DNA from: an uncultured Blautia sp.
GTDB taxonomy: Bacteria; Bacillota; Clostridia; Lachnospirales; Lachnospiraceae
Direction: 5' to 3'
DNA: 38,740 nt
Assembly (NCBI GenBank): GCA_934394595.1
Contig: CAKRRX010000011.1
Span: forward strand, 1-38,740
The notes under the pieces were generated by a model, which was given only the letters and a program-made list of their open reading frames with translations, was not told where the DNA came from and did not search any database. A program made the position numbers and the translations under genes. Below, in pieces: positions 1 to 8,670 of this stretch. Every line of letters begins with the position of its first letter. The stretch's first letter is position 1.

Positions 1-2
1 TT

Positions 3-1538
3 TTAACAGTTTTCGCAATGACAAGTGTATGTTCCACAGCCTTTGGTGCTACTGAGCATTATACAGACAGCAGTGTAGTTGGTGCTGAGAGTGGATGGGA
101 CGAATGGGTATCAAACTGGGATGCAACTGCTGCAGATTTTACGAAGGTTTCCCTTACCCCTGGAAAAGATGACACAGAACTGAACTTTGCATGGTACAGT
201 GAAAAAACAGATGCAGCAGCAACACCGGTTGTTCATTTCGGAACTGACAAAGAGGCTCTGGATACCTTCGAAGGAGAGGCTGGAGATGTTGACCAGGATC
301 TTACCGGCGATAAAGCTTACGAATATAATCATGTAACCGTTACAGGTCTTGAGCCAAACACCACATATTACTACACAGTTGAGAAAAATGGTGAGCAGAG
401 CGAGCCTGTTGAATATACAACAAAGAGCACTGACACAGTAAAAATGATCTATGTTGGTGACCCGCAGGTAGGTGCTTCCAAAGGTCAGACACAGGACGGT
501 GCTGAACTGGTTCCGGATGACGGAGCAGCAAACACAGCAGCCAGAAATGACGGATTTTCCTGGAATCGTACCTTAAATACTGCACTTGCAGAAAACCCGG
601 ATGTAAACTTTGTGATTTCCGCAGGTGACCAGGTAAATAAGACTGGCGCAGCAAAAGAAGAAGAGTATGCTTCTTATCTTAGCGCAGATGCACTTGCAAG
701 CCTTCCGGTAGCAACCACAATTGGAAACCATGATTCCCTGAATCCGGACTACGCATATCATTTCAATAACCCGAACAATACAGAAAATGGAAAAACAGCA
801 GCTGGCGGTGACTATTATTACAGCTATGGTGAGGGGCTTTTCATTGTTCTCAATACCAACAATTACAATGTTGCAGAGCATCAGAACACCATCGAAGAGG
901 CTGTAAAGGCTTATCCGGATGCAAAATGGCGTATCGTAACTATCCATCAGGATATTTACGGATCTGGACTTGACCATTCTGACACAGACGGTATGATTCT
1001 TCGTACACAGCTGACTCCTGTATTTGATGCAAATGATATTGATGTAGTACTTCAAGGACATGACCATACATACAGCCGTTCCAAACTTCTCTATGGTGAT
1101 GGACAGACTCACCAGAGTTATGAGTTCCAGTTAAATGCAGATGGAACTGATTATGACTGGGATCACGCTGCAAATGTTGAGACTGGCGAGCAGATTACCT
1201 TAAATCCGGAAGATGGAGATGAGGAAGCAAAAGCAGCACTTGATGCATTCCAGGAAGATAATAAATGCTATACTATCGAGGATGTAGATGGCAATACCGT
1301 AACAGATCCAGAGGGAACTCTTTACATGACTGCAAACTCTGCTTCCGGCTCCAAGTATTATGAACTTATTTCCACACAGCAGGATTACATCGCAGCCCGC
1401 AGTCAGAACTGGCTTCCAAGCTATTCCATCATCACAATGGATGCACAGAAATTTACTATTGATACTTATCAGATTACAGATGACGGCAGTGTAGAGGCAA
1501 TTGATGATACTTTCACAATTGAGAAAACTGCCAAATAA
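3..1538 (+). CDS. Secreted purple acid phosphatase-like metallophosphoesterase (5' truncated)
   Basis: The gene starts before the window. The frame is open from base 3, and the first visible residues (LTVFAMTSVCSTAFGA) look like the end of a signal peptide, so the product is probably exported. Numbering from the ATG at 18, residues about 40-137 form a fibronectin-like N-terminal domain as in purple acid phosphatases. The calcineurin-like metallophosphoesterase domain follows at about 142-355. Its metal-binding motifs are visible: GDPQ (147-150), GDQ (203-205), GNHD (236-239), a lone His in VTIHQD (310) and GHDH (347-350). The family hydrolyses phosphomonoesters or phosphodiesters with a dinuclear metal centre. 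About 150 further residues end without an obvious sortase signal. Substrate cannot be inferred. The ATG at 18 is internal to the signal peptide and is not the true start. Confidence 0.85.
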   Translation, partial: LTVFAMTSVCSTAFGATEHYTDSSVVGAESGWDEWVSNWDATAADFTKVSLTPGKDDTELNFAWYSEKTDAAATPVVHFGTDKEALDTFEGEAGDVDQDLTGDKAYEYNHVTVTGLEPNTTYYYTVEKNGEQSEPVEYTTKSTDTVKMIYVGDPQVGASKGQTQDGAELVPDDGAANTAARNDGFSWNRTLNTALAENPDVNFVISAGDQVNKTGAAKEEEYASYLSADALASLPVATTIGNHDSLNPDYAYHFNNPNNTENGKTAAGGDYYYSYGEGLFIVLNTNNYNVAEHQNTIEEAVKAYPDAKWRIVTIHQDIYGSGLDHSDTDGMILRTQLTPVFDANDIDVVLQGHDHTYSRSKLLYGDGQTHQSYEFQLNADGTDYDWDHAANVETGEQITLNPEDGDEEAKAALDAFQEDNKCYTIEDVDGNTVTDPEGTLYMTANSASGSKYYELISTQQDYIAARSQNWLPSYSIITMDAQKFTIDTYQITDDGSVEAIDDTFTIEKTAK

Positions 1539-1551
1539 GTTTGGAGCAAAA

Positions 1552-2721
1552 ATGAATCAGATGCAAGACAAAAACAACGCCGGACTTTGCTTTTTAAAAA
1601 AAGCAGTCTGGCGCTGTATCTTAGGAGTAATTATTGTATTATTTGGAGTTTTTGTTTACCGCCTGAACCAGGTGGATAAAACAGAACTGGTGGTCCGCAC
1701 TGGACAGACCTTTGAAAAAGCTGAAGTGACAGAAATCCTTCAGGACAATCTGGAAGACAACGGAACCCGTGTGGGAGAGCAAAAAGTCCGTGTGCGCATG
1801 CTGACCGGTGTCCGAAAAGGAGAAGAACTTGAAATAACCAGCAGCTCCGGTTACCTGTTTGGTGCTGCATGTAAAGTTGGAATGAAAGTAATTGTGATGC
1901 AAAGTGTGGCAGGAGATACTACTATCGCCAGTGTGTACACCCAGGACAGGGAATGGGTGATCTACATTTTTGCAGCGCTTTATCTCCTGGCATTGTGCGT
2001 TATTGGCGGACGTCAGGGTATAAAAGGATGTATTGGACTTTTGTTTACCTTTTTCTGTGTGATCTTCGTTTACCTGCCTATGATTTACCGAAACATTTCA
2101 CCTTTCGGATCAGCAGTATTTGTATGCTTTATCACCACTTTGGTGACGATGTACATGATCGGCGGAGCCACCAGAAAAACCATAGCTGCAACAGCGGGAA
2201 CGGTGGCAGGTGTTGTGATCGCCGGAATTTCTGCCCAGCTTTTCAGCATGGCTTCCGGAATTACAGGCTACAATGTATCGGATATAGAAACTCTTATGAC
2301 TTTGTGGAATACTAATGGAATCCAGGTGGGCGGGCTTTTATTTTCCGGCCTTCTGATTTCCTGTCTGGGTGCGGTAATGGATGTGGCAATGTCTGTCTGC
2401 AGTTCCATGTATGAAATTTACAATCAGAATCTGGCTATGAGCCGCCGGGATCTTTTTAAGGCTGGTATGCACGTAGCCCGTGATATGATGGGAACCGACA
2501 GCAATACCCTGATCCTGGCCTTTGCGGGAAGCAGCGTGAGTATGCTCCTTCTGGATTACGCCTACGATCTTCCCTATCAGCAGATCATTAATTCCAATAA
2601 TATTGGAATTGCTATTATGCAGGGTCTCGCCGGCAGCTTTGGAATCGTTCTTTCCGTGCCCCTGACTGTCCTGATCTGCACCATTCTTTATTACGGGAAA
2701 ATTGTCCGGGAAAAAAATTAA
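1552..2721 (+). CDS. YibE/F family membrane protein
   Basis: The protein has 389 residues. The start is the ATG at 1552, preceded by TTGGAG at a normal distance; an upstream in-frame TTG at 1501 lies inside the previous gene and has no ribosome-binding site. One N-terminal membrane helix (about 18-38) is followed by an extracytoplasmic segment of about 100 residues and then a run of hydrophobic helices. The conserved YibE/F-type stretches GAVMDVAMSV and ARDMMGTDSNTLIL are present. The family function is unknown; it is a polytopic integral membrane protein of transporter-like appearance. It sits 13 nt after the phosphatase gene and may share its transcript. No clear terminator follows before the ruvA promoter. 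Confidence 0.85.
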   Translation: MNQMQDKNNAGLCFLKKAVWRCILGVIIVLFGVFVYRLNQVDKTELVVRTGQTFEKAEVTEILQDNLEDNGTRVGEQKVRVRMLTGVRKGEELEITSSSGYLFGAACKVGMKVIVMQSVAGDTTIASVYTQDREWVIYIFAALYLLALCVIGGRQGIKGCIGLLFTFFCVIFVYLPMIYRNISPFGSAVFVCFITTLVTMYMIGGATRKTIAATAGTVAGVVIAGISAQLFSMASGITGYNVSDIETLMTLWNTNGIQVGGLLFSGLLISCLGAVMDVAMSVCSSMYEIYNQNLAMSRRDLFKAGMHVARDMMGTDSNTLILAFAGSSVSMLLLDYAYDLPYQQIINSNNIGIAIMQGLAGSFGIVLSVPLTVLICTILYYGKIVREKN

Positions 2722-2756
2722 GTTTGGAATCTCTCTATCTTTATCCGAATGAATGT

Positions 2757-2785
2757 TTGCTTTTTCCTCCTGAATATGGTATGAT
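2757..2785 (+). promoter_or_regulatory. Sigma-A promoter for ruvAB
   Basis: TTGCTT (2757-2762), a 17-bp spacer and TATGAT (2780-2785) form a near-consensus housekeeping promoter. It lies about 65 bp before the ruvA start, in the gap after the YibE/F gene. Confidence 0.7.
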
Positions 2786-2849
2786 AACAAAGAATTTCGA
2801 ACGTAATTTCAAACACTTTGGCAGGCATCCAATGCAAACAGGAGGAAAC

Positions 2850-3464
2850 ATGATATCATTTATTCGAGGAACAGTAGCGGATCTCACAGAGACTTCTGTG
2901 ATTGTAGAATCCGGATACATAGGCTTTGAGATAAATATGACAGGAAATGCCCTGGCGCAGCTTCACATCGGTCAGGAAGTGAAACTTCACACGTATTTCC
3001 AGGTAAGAGAAGACGCTATGGTTCTGTACGGCTTTTTTTCAAAAGACGACTTGCAGGTATTTCGGCTTCTTCTGGGAGTAAATGGAATTGGTCCCAAAGC
3101 AGCTCTTGGAGTTCTTGCCGGAATTACAGCTGATGAACTTCGCTTTGCAGTTCTCTCCGATGATGTTAAGACTCTTTCGAAGGCTCCCGGAATCGGGAAG
3201 AAGACAGCCCAGAAGCTGATTCTGGAACTGAAGGATAAGCTGAGTCTGGAAGAGGCCTTTGAACAGAAACTGGCCAATGAACAGGTACAGGCCACTGTGG
3301 CATCAACGGGAGCGGGAATGACAGATGCCAGACAGGAGGCAGTGGAGGCTCTGGTAGCACTTGGCTACAGCAGTACTGATGCTCTTCGTGCTGTACGCAA
3401 GGTAGCAGATGTGGATCCTGAGGACGTGGAAGCAATTTTAAAGGCGGCGTTGAAAAATTTCTGA
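2850..3464 (+). CDS. ruvA: Holliday junction branch migration protein RuvA
   Basis: RuvA binds four-way DNA junctions as a tetramer and recruits the RuvB motor for branch migration in recombinational repair. The product is 204 residues, the usual length. It starts MISFIRGTV, typical for the OB-fold domain. The two helix-hairpin-helix motifs are visible in LLGVNGIGPKAALGVL and LSKAPGIGKKTAQKL, and the C-terminal RuvB-contacting domain (DARQEAVEALVALGY) is intact. The ATG at 2850 follows ACAGGAGGAAAC; the frame is open further upstream but only this start has a ribosome-binding site and family-like N-terminus. ruvB follows 56 nt later. Confidence 0.97.
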   Translation: MISFIRGTVADLTETSVIVESGYIGFEINMTGNALAQLHIGQEVKLHTYFQVREDAMVLYGFFSKDDLQVFRLLLGVNGIGPKAALGVLAGITADELRFAVLSDDVKTLSKAPGIGKKTAQKLILELKDKLSLEEAFEQKLANEQVQATVASTGAGMTDARQEAVEALVALGYSSTDALRAVRKVADVDPEDVEAILKAALKNF

Positions 3465-3520
3465 TTTTTTAAACACACTCTAAGGCAAAGGAATGCCAAA
3501 ATGTCTCAAAGAGGTAGAAA

Positions 3521-4528
3521 ATGGATAACCGTATTATAACTACAGATGTCACAGAAGAGGATTTCTCTCTGGAGGGGAATTTAAGACCTCAGACACTGGA
3601 TGAATATATTGGTCAGGAGAAGACCAAGAATACATTGAAAATATATATCGAAGCAGCGAAGCAGCGCCATGATTCCCTGGATCACGTGCTGTTTTACGGT
3701 CCCCCCGGACTGGGAAAAACCACTCTTTCCGGAATCATTGCCAATGAAATGGGTGTACATATGAAAGTTACATCCGGCCCGGCAATTGAGAAGCCGGGAG
3801 AAATGGCAGCTATTTTGAATAATCTGCAGGAGGGGGATATTCTCTTTGTAGATGAGATCCACCGTCTGAACAGGCAGGTAGAAGAGGTGCTTTACCCGGC
3901 TATGGAGGATTTTGCCATAGATATCATGATTGGAAAAGGTGCTTCAGCAAGATCCATCCGGCTGGATCTGCCGAAATTTACTCTGGTAGGAGCCACCACA
4001 AGGGCTGGACTTCTGTCTGCACCTTTGCGTGACCGTTTTGGAGTGATCCACCATCTGGAATTTTACAGTAAGAAGGAATTGACTACTATTATCATGCGTT
4101 CTGCTCAGGTACTTGGGGTGGAAATAGATGTAAAGGGGGCCGGAGAGATTGCCATGCGCTCTCGGGGAACTCCAAGACTTGCTAATCGTCTGCTGAAACG
4201 TGTCCGTGATTTTGCCCAGGTAAAATATGATGGCAGGATTACTTATGATGTTGCCTGTTTTGCTTTGAATCTTCTGGAAGTGGATCAGTATGGCCTGGAC
4301 AAGCTGGATCGGCAGATCTTAACTACGCTGATCGTGAATTTCAAGGGAGGCCCTGTGGGTCTGGATACCATGGCTGCTGCAATCGGTGAGGACTCCGGTA
4401 CATTAGAAGATGTATATGAACCGTATCTTTTGAAAAACGGTTTTTTGAACCGTACTCCCCGGGGAAGAATGGCCACAGAATTGGCCTACAAACACCTTGG
4501 ATTTCCCATTCCTGAAACAGAAAAGTAA
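3521..4528 (+). CDS. ruvB: Holliday junction branch migration ATPase RuvB
   Basis: RuvB is the hexameric AAA+ motor that pulls DNA through the RuvA-bound junction. The 335-residue length is normal. Walker A is GPPGLGKTT (60-68), Walker B is ILFVDEIH (107-114), sensor 1 is in GATTRAG (about 158-164) and the arginine-finger region is PLRDRFG. The C-terminal winged-helix domain ends with the typical RTPRGRMAT segment. The ATG follows AGAGGTAG. It forms an operon with ruvA, as in most bacteria. Confidence 0.98.
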   Translation: MDNRIITTDVTEEDFSLEGNLRPQTLDEYIGQEKTKNTLKIYIEAAKQRHDSLDHVLFYGPPGLGKTTLSGIIANEMGVHMKVTSGPAIEKPGEMAAILNNLQEGDILFVDEIHRLNRQVEEVLYPAMEDFAIDIMIGKGASARSIRLDLPKFTLVGATTRAGLLSAPLRDRFGVIHHLEFYSKKELTTIIMRSAQVLGVEIDVKGAGEIAMRSRGTPRLANRLLKRVRDFAQVKYDGRITYDVACFALNLLEVDQYGLDKLDRQILTTLIVNFKGGPVGLDTMAAAIGEDSGTLEDVYEPYLLKNGFLNRTPRGRMATELAYKHLGFPIPETEK

Positions 4529-4545
4529 ACTTTTGTAAAAAATCC

Positions 4546-4574
4546 TATACTTTTCTACAATTTTCGATTATAAT
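4546..4574 (+). promoter_or_regulatory. Probable promoter for zapA
   Basis: A consensus TATAAT (4569-4574) lies about 70 bp upstream of zapA. A poor -35 match, TATACT (4546-4551), is at a 17-bp distance, so the call rests on the -10 box and the position. Confidence 0.45.
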
Positions 4575-4646
4575 AAGGATGCTTACATAACAAAATCGAA
4601 AATAAGAATGAAATTTATAGTATAAAGATACAGGAGGCAGCAGCGA

Positions 4647-5054
4647 ATGGCGGTCAAGAATACAGCGCAGGTGATCATTGGCGGAAAGATCATTACACTG
4701 GGGGGATATGAATCAGAGGAATATTTCCAGCAGGTTGCATCATATATGAATAAGAAGTTGGGAGAACTTGAAACTGTTCCGGGATATAGCAGACAGCCTA
4801 TGGAGACCAAGCATATGCTTCTCAGTCTCAATATCACAGACGACTATTTCAAGGCAAAGAAGCAGGTGGAGACCTATGAGCTCGATCTACAGCAGAAGGA
4901 TCAGGAGATGTATGACCTGAAGCATGAACTGATCTCCCTTCGTATGCAGATTGAAGAAGCACAGAAGAACGAGCAGGAAGCACAGGATGAGAAGAATCTT
5001 CTGGAGGGTAAGGTCAGGGAGCTGGAAAAAGAATTGGATGAAATGCTGAAATAA
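4647..5054 (+). CDS. zapA: Cell division protein ZapA
   Basis: ZapA crosslinks and stabilises FtsZ filaments at the division ring. The 135-residue protein has the ZapA N-terminal domain (VIIGGKIITLGGYESEEYFQ, then a helix starting VASYMNKKLGE). A long C-terminal coiled coil follows, rich in Glu, Lys and Gln from about residue 75 to the end. The ATG follows AGGAGGCAGCAGCGA with a somewhat long spacing. It lies between ruvB and the U32 gene, a common Clostridia arrangement, and is closed by a hairpin terminator. Confidence 0.88.
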   Translation: MAVKNTAQVIIGGKIITLGGYESEEYFQQVASYMNKKLGELETVPGYSRQPMETKHMLLSLNITDDYFKAKKQVETYELDLQQKDQEMYDLKHELISLRMQIEEAQKNEQEAQDEKNLLEGKVRELEKELDEMLK

Positions 5055-5061
5055 AAAGCAG

Positions 5062-5089
5062 GAGGGATTACCTAGGTGATTCCTCTTTT
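5062..5089 (+). terminator. Intrinsic terminator after zapA
   Basis: The segment 5062-5085 is self-complementary throughout its length when G-U pairs are allowed (arms GAGGGATTAC and GTGATTCCTC around CTAG). It is followed by TTTT, a short U tract. Partial readthrough to the U32 gene is possible because no clear promoter separates them. Confidence 0.65.
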
Positions 5090-5142
5090 CATTTATGATC
5101 GCGCATAAGATTATCTAAAAAATGCAGACAGGAGGAAATACT

Positions 5143-7290
5143 TTGGATCATAATACGGAATTGCTGGCTCCGGCCGGTTCTTATGAAGGCTTTGAAGCAG
5201 CGCTGGGCGCAGGAGCTGATGCTGTGTATGTGGGAGGAGCCATGTTTGGAGCCAGAGCTTATGCACAGAATTTTAATAAAGAAGAGTTGCTTCGTGCCAT
5301 TGATACTGCACATCTTCATGGAAAGAAACTGTATCTGACGGTAAATACTCTGCTGAAAAATAGAGAATTAAAAGAACAGCTTCCGGAATATCTTGCCCCA
5401 TTTTATGAAGCTGGGCTGGATGCTGTGATCGTGCAGGATATGGGCGTGTTCTCTCTGATCAGAGAGCAGTTTCCGGGACTGCACCTTCATGCAAGTACAC
5501 AGATGACAGTGACAGGACCGGATGGAATGCGCTTTTTGGAAAAGCAGGGAGCTGCCCGTGTAGTTGCTGCAAGGGAGTTGTCCCTGGAAGAACTGTCTGC
5601 CATGCATAAAGCCAGCCCTATAGAAATAGAAGCCTTTATACACGGAGCACTTTGTTATAGTTATTCCGGTCAGTGCCTGATGAGCAGTATTCTGGGAGGA
5701 AGAAGCGGGAACAGAGGACGCTGTGCACAGCCCTGCCGATTGTCCTATCAGGTGGGACGCTCCGGCAAAAAGGACCTTTGTCCACTGAGCCTGAAGGATA
5801 TTTGTACCATAGAAATTCTGCCCCAGATACTGGAGGCAGGTGTTACATCTCTCAAGATCGAAGGCAGGATGAAACAGCCATCCTATACAGCCGGTGTGAC
5901 AGCTATATATCGGAAATATCTGGATCTTCTTCTGGAAAAAGGCTCGGACAGCTACTATGTAGAAGAAAAAGATAAAAAATTTCTTCTGGATCTGTTTAAC
6001 CGCGGGGGATCCTGTACAGGATATTACCAGATGCAAAACGGCCCACAGATGATGGCCTTTACCAATGAGAAAAAAACGGCGGAACTGGTACCGCAGCTTA
6101 AGCAAAAGAAAGAAAAGTTAAATGGTGAGTTGTTTTTATTTCCGGGAAGTGCTGTGCTGCTGAATGTATCCTGCCGGGGAGAACATGTCAGTGTGTCCGT
6201 GGGAGAGGTGCAATATGCCAAAAGCCAGCCAGTAACAAAAGAGCGGATTTATCAGCAGCTGGATAAGCTTGGAAATACACCTTATATGTGGGAAGAACTG
6301 GATATTCAGATGGACGATAGTGTTTTTGTGCCCATGAAGGTATTGAATGAAGCGCGTCATCAGGCAATAAAAGAACTGGAAGAACAGATCCTGGCAAAAT
6401 ACAGGAGACCATCAGTGGCTTTTCCAGGAAATATTACTTCGGAAACACAAAATATACCAGAAGCCAGACTTCTATTCTATGCATCATGTGAAGATTCGGA
6501 AACGGCGCAGATGCTTTGCAAGGAAGAAAAGATACGCGGAATTTATCTTCCTTACCGGTTGATGGAACAGTATCTGGAACTGGGACTTGAAAACGGAAAA
6601 GAAATGTATCTGTCCCTGCCGCATATAACCAGGGGAGAGGAACCGGATGGGTATTTTGCACAGATTGATAAGTGGCTGAAGCAGGGAATGGCCGGTTTCC
6701 TGGTGCGCAATCTGGAGTCCCTTAGCAGACTGAAAAACAGAGGGCTTCTTGGAAAATGTGTGCTGGATCACTCTTTGTATACCTGGAATGATGAAGCTGT
6801 ACGGTTCTGGGAAAAGCAGGGTGTACTGCGAAATACAGTGCCTCTGGAACTCAATGAAAAAGAACTGCGGCACAGGCAGAACAAAAGCAGTGAGATGCTG
6901 ATATATGGACGGCTTCCGCTGATGCTCAGTGCCCAGTGCGTGAGAAAAAATATAATAGGCTGTAATCACCAGGAAGAAAAGGTATGGCTGAAGGACAGGT
7001 ACGAGAAAGAATTTCCGGCAGTCTGTTTCTGTGATCCATGGAAAACAGGAAATACAAAGGGAAAGGGTCCTTGCTATAATATTATTTATAACAGTCTTCC
7101 CTACGGACTTCCCGGGGAGGCTGATAAGGTAAGAAATCTTGGAGTGTCCTGTGTCAGACTGTCTTTTACCATAGAATCTGCGAAGGAAGCCGGGAAAATA
7201 CTGAAAGATTTTACTGTAGCTTACAGCGGTGGCAGGATATCCGGTAATTATGAGTTTACCAAAGGTCATTTTAAAAGAGGAGCCGAGTAA
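5143..7290 (+). CDS. U32 family protein (RlhA/TrhP-like RNA hydroxylation, formerly 'collagenase')
   Basis: The 715-residue protein belongs to family U32, once called peptidases or collagenases. Characterised members such as RlhA and TrhP take part in prephenate-dependent hydroxylation of rRNA or tRNA bases. The N-terminal LLAPAGSYEGFEAAL is typical, as is the signature IEAFIHGALCYSYSGQCLMS followed by GNRGRCAQPCR. That signature carries four conserved Cys that could hold an iron-sulfur cluster. The length and extra C-terminal half resemble RlhA (about 650 residues) more than TrhP. The start is probably TTG at 5143, seven nt after GGAGG; an in-frame ATG at 5122 would place that Shine-Dalgarno inside the gene. 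The exact RNA target is not deducible. Confidence 0.85.
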   Translation: MDHNTELLAPAGSYEGFEAALGAGADAVYVGGAMFGARAYAQNFNKEELLRAIDTAHLHGKKLYLTVNTLLKNRELKEQLPEYLAPFYEAGLDAVIVQDMGVFSLIREQFPGLHLHASTQMTVTGPDGMRFLEKQGAARVVAARELSLEELSAMHKASPIEIEAFIHGALCYSYSGQCLMSSILGGRSGNRGRCAQPCRLSYQVGRSGKKDLCPLSLKDICTIEILPQILEAGVTSLKIEGRMKQPSYTAGVTAIYRKYLDLLLEKGSDSYYVEEKDKKFLLDLFNRGGSCTGYYQMQNGPQMMAFTNEKKTAELVPQLKQKKEKLNGELFLFPGSAVLLNVSCRGEHVSVSVGEVQYAKSQPVTKERIYQQLDKLGNTPYMWEELDIQMDDSVFVPMKVLNEARHQAIKELEEQILAKYRRPSVAFPGNITSETQNIPEARLLFYASCEDSETAQMLCKEEKIRGIYLPYRLMEQYLELGLENGKEMYLSLPHITRGEEPDGYFAQIDKWLKQGMAGFLVRNLESLSRLKNRGLLGKCVLDHSLYTWNDEAVRFWEKQGVLRNTVPLELNEKELRHRQNKSSEMLIYGRLPLMLSAQCVRKNIIGCNHQEEKVWLKDRYEKEFPAVCFCDPWKTGNTKGKGPCYNIIYNSLPYGLPGEADKVRNLGVSCVRLSFTIESAKEAGKILKDFTVAYSGGRISGNYEFTKGHFKRGAE

Positions 7291-7296
7291 AGGCGT

Positions 7297-8670
7297 ATGA
7301 TTAATATTATTGTGGAATTATCAAAATATGTGATCCTTACTCTGATGATCATATATACGTTGTTATGTTTTTATCTTGTTACAGGAAAACCTCAGAGGAA
7401 TCGCAGAGGATTTTTGAGAAGTCAGATCACTCTCACCTTTTTTCTTGATTTTGTGGCTTTTCTGGTTATTTTCTTGCAGACATTTGAGTTTAAAGTTGTG
7501 TTCTTTTATGTGGAAATGATGGCGTATTTTGCAGTGATCCTGATTCTATACCGAAGAATCTATAAAAATGCGTCCATGCTGCTTTTGAATAATATGTGCA
7601 TGCTTCTGAGCATTGGTTTTATCATGCTTTGCAGACTGGATCTTGCATCTGCCAACAAACAGCTGCTGATCGTTGCATGTGGAAGTGCTGTGGCACTTGT
7701 GATTCCGGTTATGATCCGCAGGATGAAGTTTTTGAAGGATCTGACATGGGTTTATGCGGGAATCGGAGTGGTTCTTCTGGCTGCGGTTCTTGTGCTGGCA
7801 CAAACCAGTTATGGGGCCAAGCTTTCTCTTATGGGAATTCAGCCCTCAGAGGTGATCAAGCTTACCTTTGTATTTTTTATGGCTTCGCTTCTTGCAAGGG
7901 AAGTCACCTTCAAAAAAGTAGTTCTTGCTACAGTTGTAGCAGGTCTTCATGTTGGAATCCTGGTATTGTCCAGAGACCTGGGAAGTGCGGTGGTATTTTT
8001 TGTGGCGTATCTGGTGATGATCTATGTATCCACCAGAAAGGCTGTATATTTATGTATTGGACTTGGTGGCGGAACTGTCGGTGCGGTAGTGGCATACCAT
8101 CTGTTCGGGCATGTGCGGGAACGAGTCAGTGCATGGAAAGATCCCATGGCTGTTTATCAGAATGAAGGCTACCAGATCGTACAGTCCCTGTTTGCCATAG
8201 GAACAGGCGGATGGTTTGGAATGGGACTTTGCCAGGGTTCTCCTGAGAAGATCCCGGTTGTAAAAAATGATTTTATTTTCAGCGCGATCTGTGAAGAACT
8301 GGGCGGAATTTTTGCCATCTGTCTGATCCTTGTCTGTATGAGCTTTTTTCTGACTATTGTGGAGATTGCTCTTCAGATCAAGAATCCTTTTTACAAACTG
8401 ATCGCCATCGGCCTTGGAACCGAATATGCCTTTCAGGTATTTCTGACCATTGGCGGTGCGACCAAGTTTATCCCCATGACAGGAGTTACCCTTCCCCTGG
8501 TTAGCTATGGAGGAAGTTCTGTGATGTGTATGATGCTGATGATAGCCATTATCCAGGGCTTGTATATTTATAGAGAGGACGAGGACGAAGAAATTGAAAG
8601 ACATCGTAGAGAAGCGGCAAAGAGAGCGAGACAAAGAGCTGAAGAAGCAGCGGCAGAAAGAGATTACTAA
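7297..8670 (+). CDS. SEDS family peptidoglycan glycosyltransferase (FtsW/RodA/SpoVE type)
   Basis: SEDS proteins polymerise lipid II into glycan strands in the membrane, paired with a class B PBP that crosslinks them. The 457-residue protein has two or three extra N-terminal membrane helices before the SEDS core. Visible motifs are GIQPSEVIKL, SRDLGSAVVFF, the loop containing WKDP followed by GYQIVQSLFAIGTGGWFGMG, and the C-terminal TGVTLPLVSYGGSSV. The cytoplasmic tail is strongly charged (EDEDEEIERHRREAAKRARQ). It begins 6 nt after the U32 gene and its last 77 nt overlap the PBP gene. Whether it serves elongation, division or sporulation cannot be decided from sequence. Confidence 0.92.
   Translation: MINIIVELSKYVILTLMIIYTLLCFYLVTGKPQRNRRGFLRSQITLTFFLDFVAFLVIFLQTFEFKVVFFYVEMMAYFAVILILYRRIYKNASMLLLNNMCMLLSIGFIMLCRLDLASANKQLLIVACGSAVALVIPVMIRRMKFLKDLTWVYAGIGVVLLAAVLVLAQTSYGAKLSLMGIQPSEVIKLTFVFFMASLLAREVTFKKVVLATVVAGLHVGILVLSRDLGSAVVFFVAYLVMIYVSTRKAVYLCIGLGGGTVGAVVAYHLFGHVRERVSAWKDPMAVYQNEGYQIVQSLFAIGTGGWFGMGLCQGSPEKIPVVKNDFIFSAICEELGGIFAICLILVCMSFFLTIVEIALQIKNPFYKLIAIGLGTEYAFQVFLTIGGATKFIPMTGVTLPLVSYGGSSVMCMMLMIAIIQGLYIYREDEDEEIERHRREAAKRARQRAEEAAAERDY

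Noticed and set aside
3465..3520. Small GGCA/TGCC hairpin between ruvA and ruvB
   Set aside because: Only a 4-bp stem and no U tract; ruvAB is expected to be one transcript.
6484..7269. 261-codon antisense frame within the U32 gene
   Set aside because: No plausible domain; overlaps a recognised gene over its whole length.
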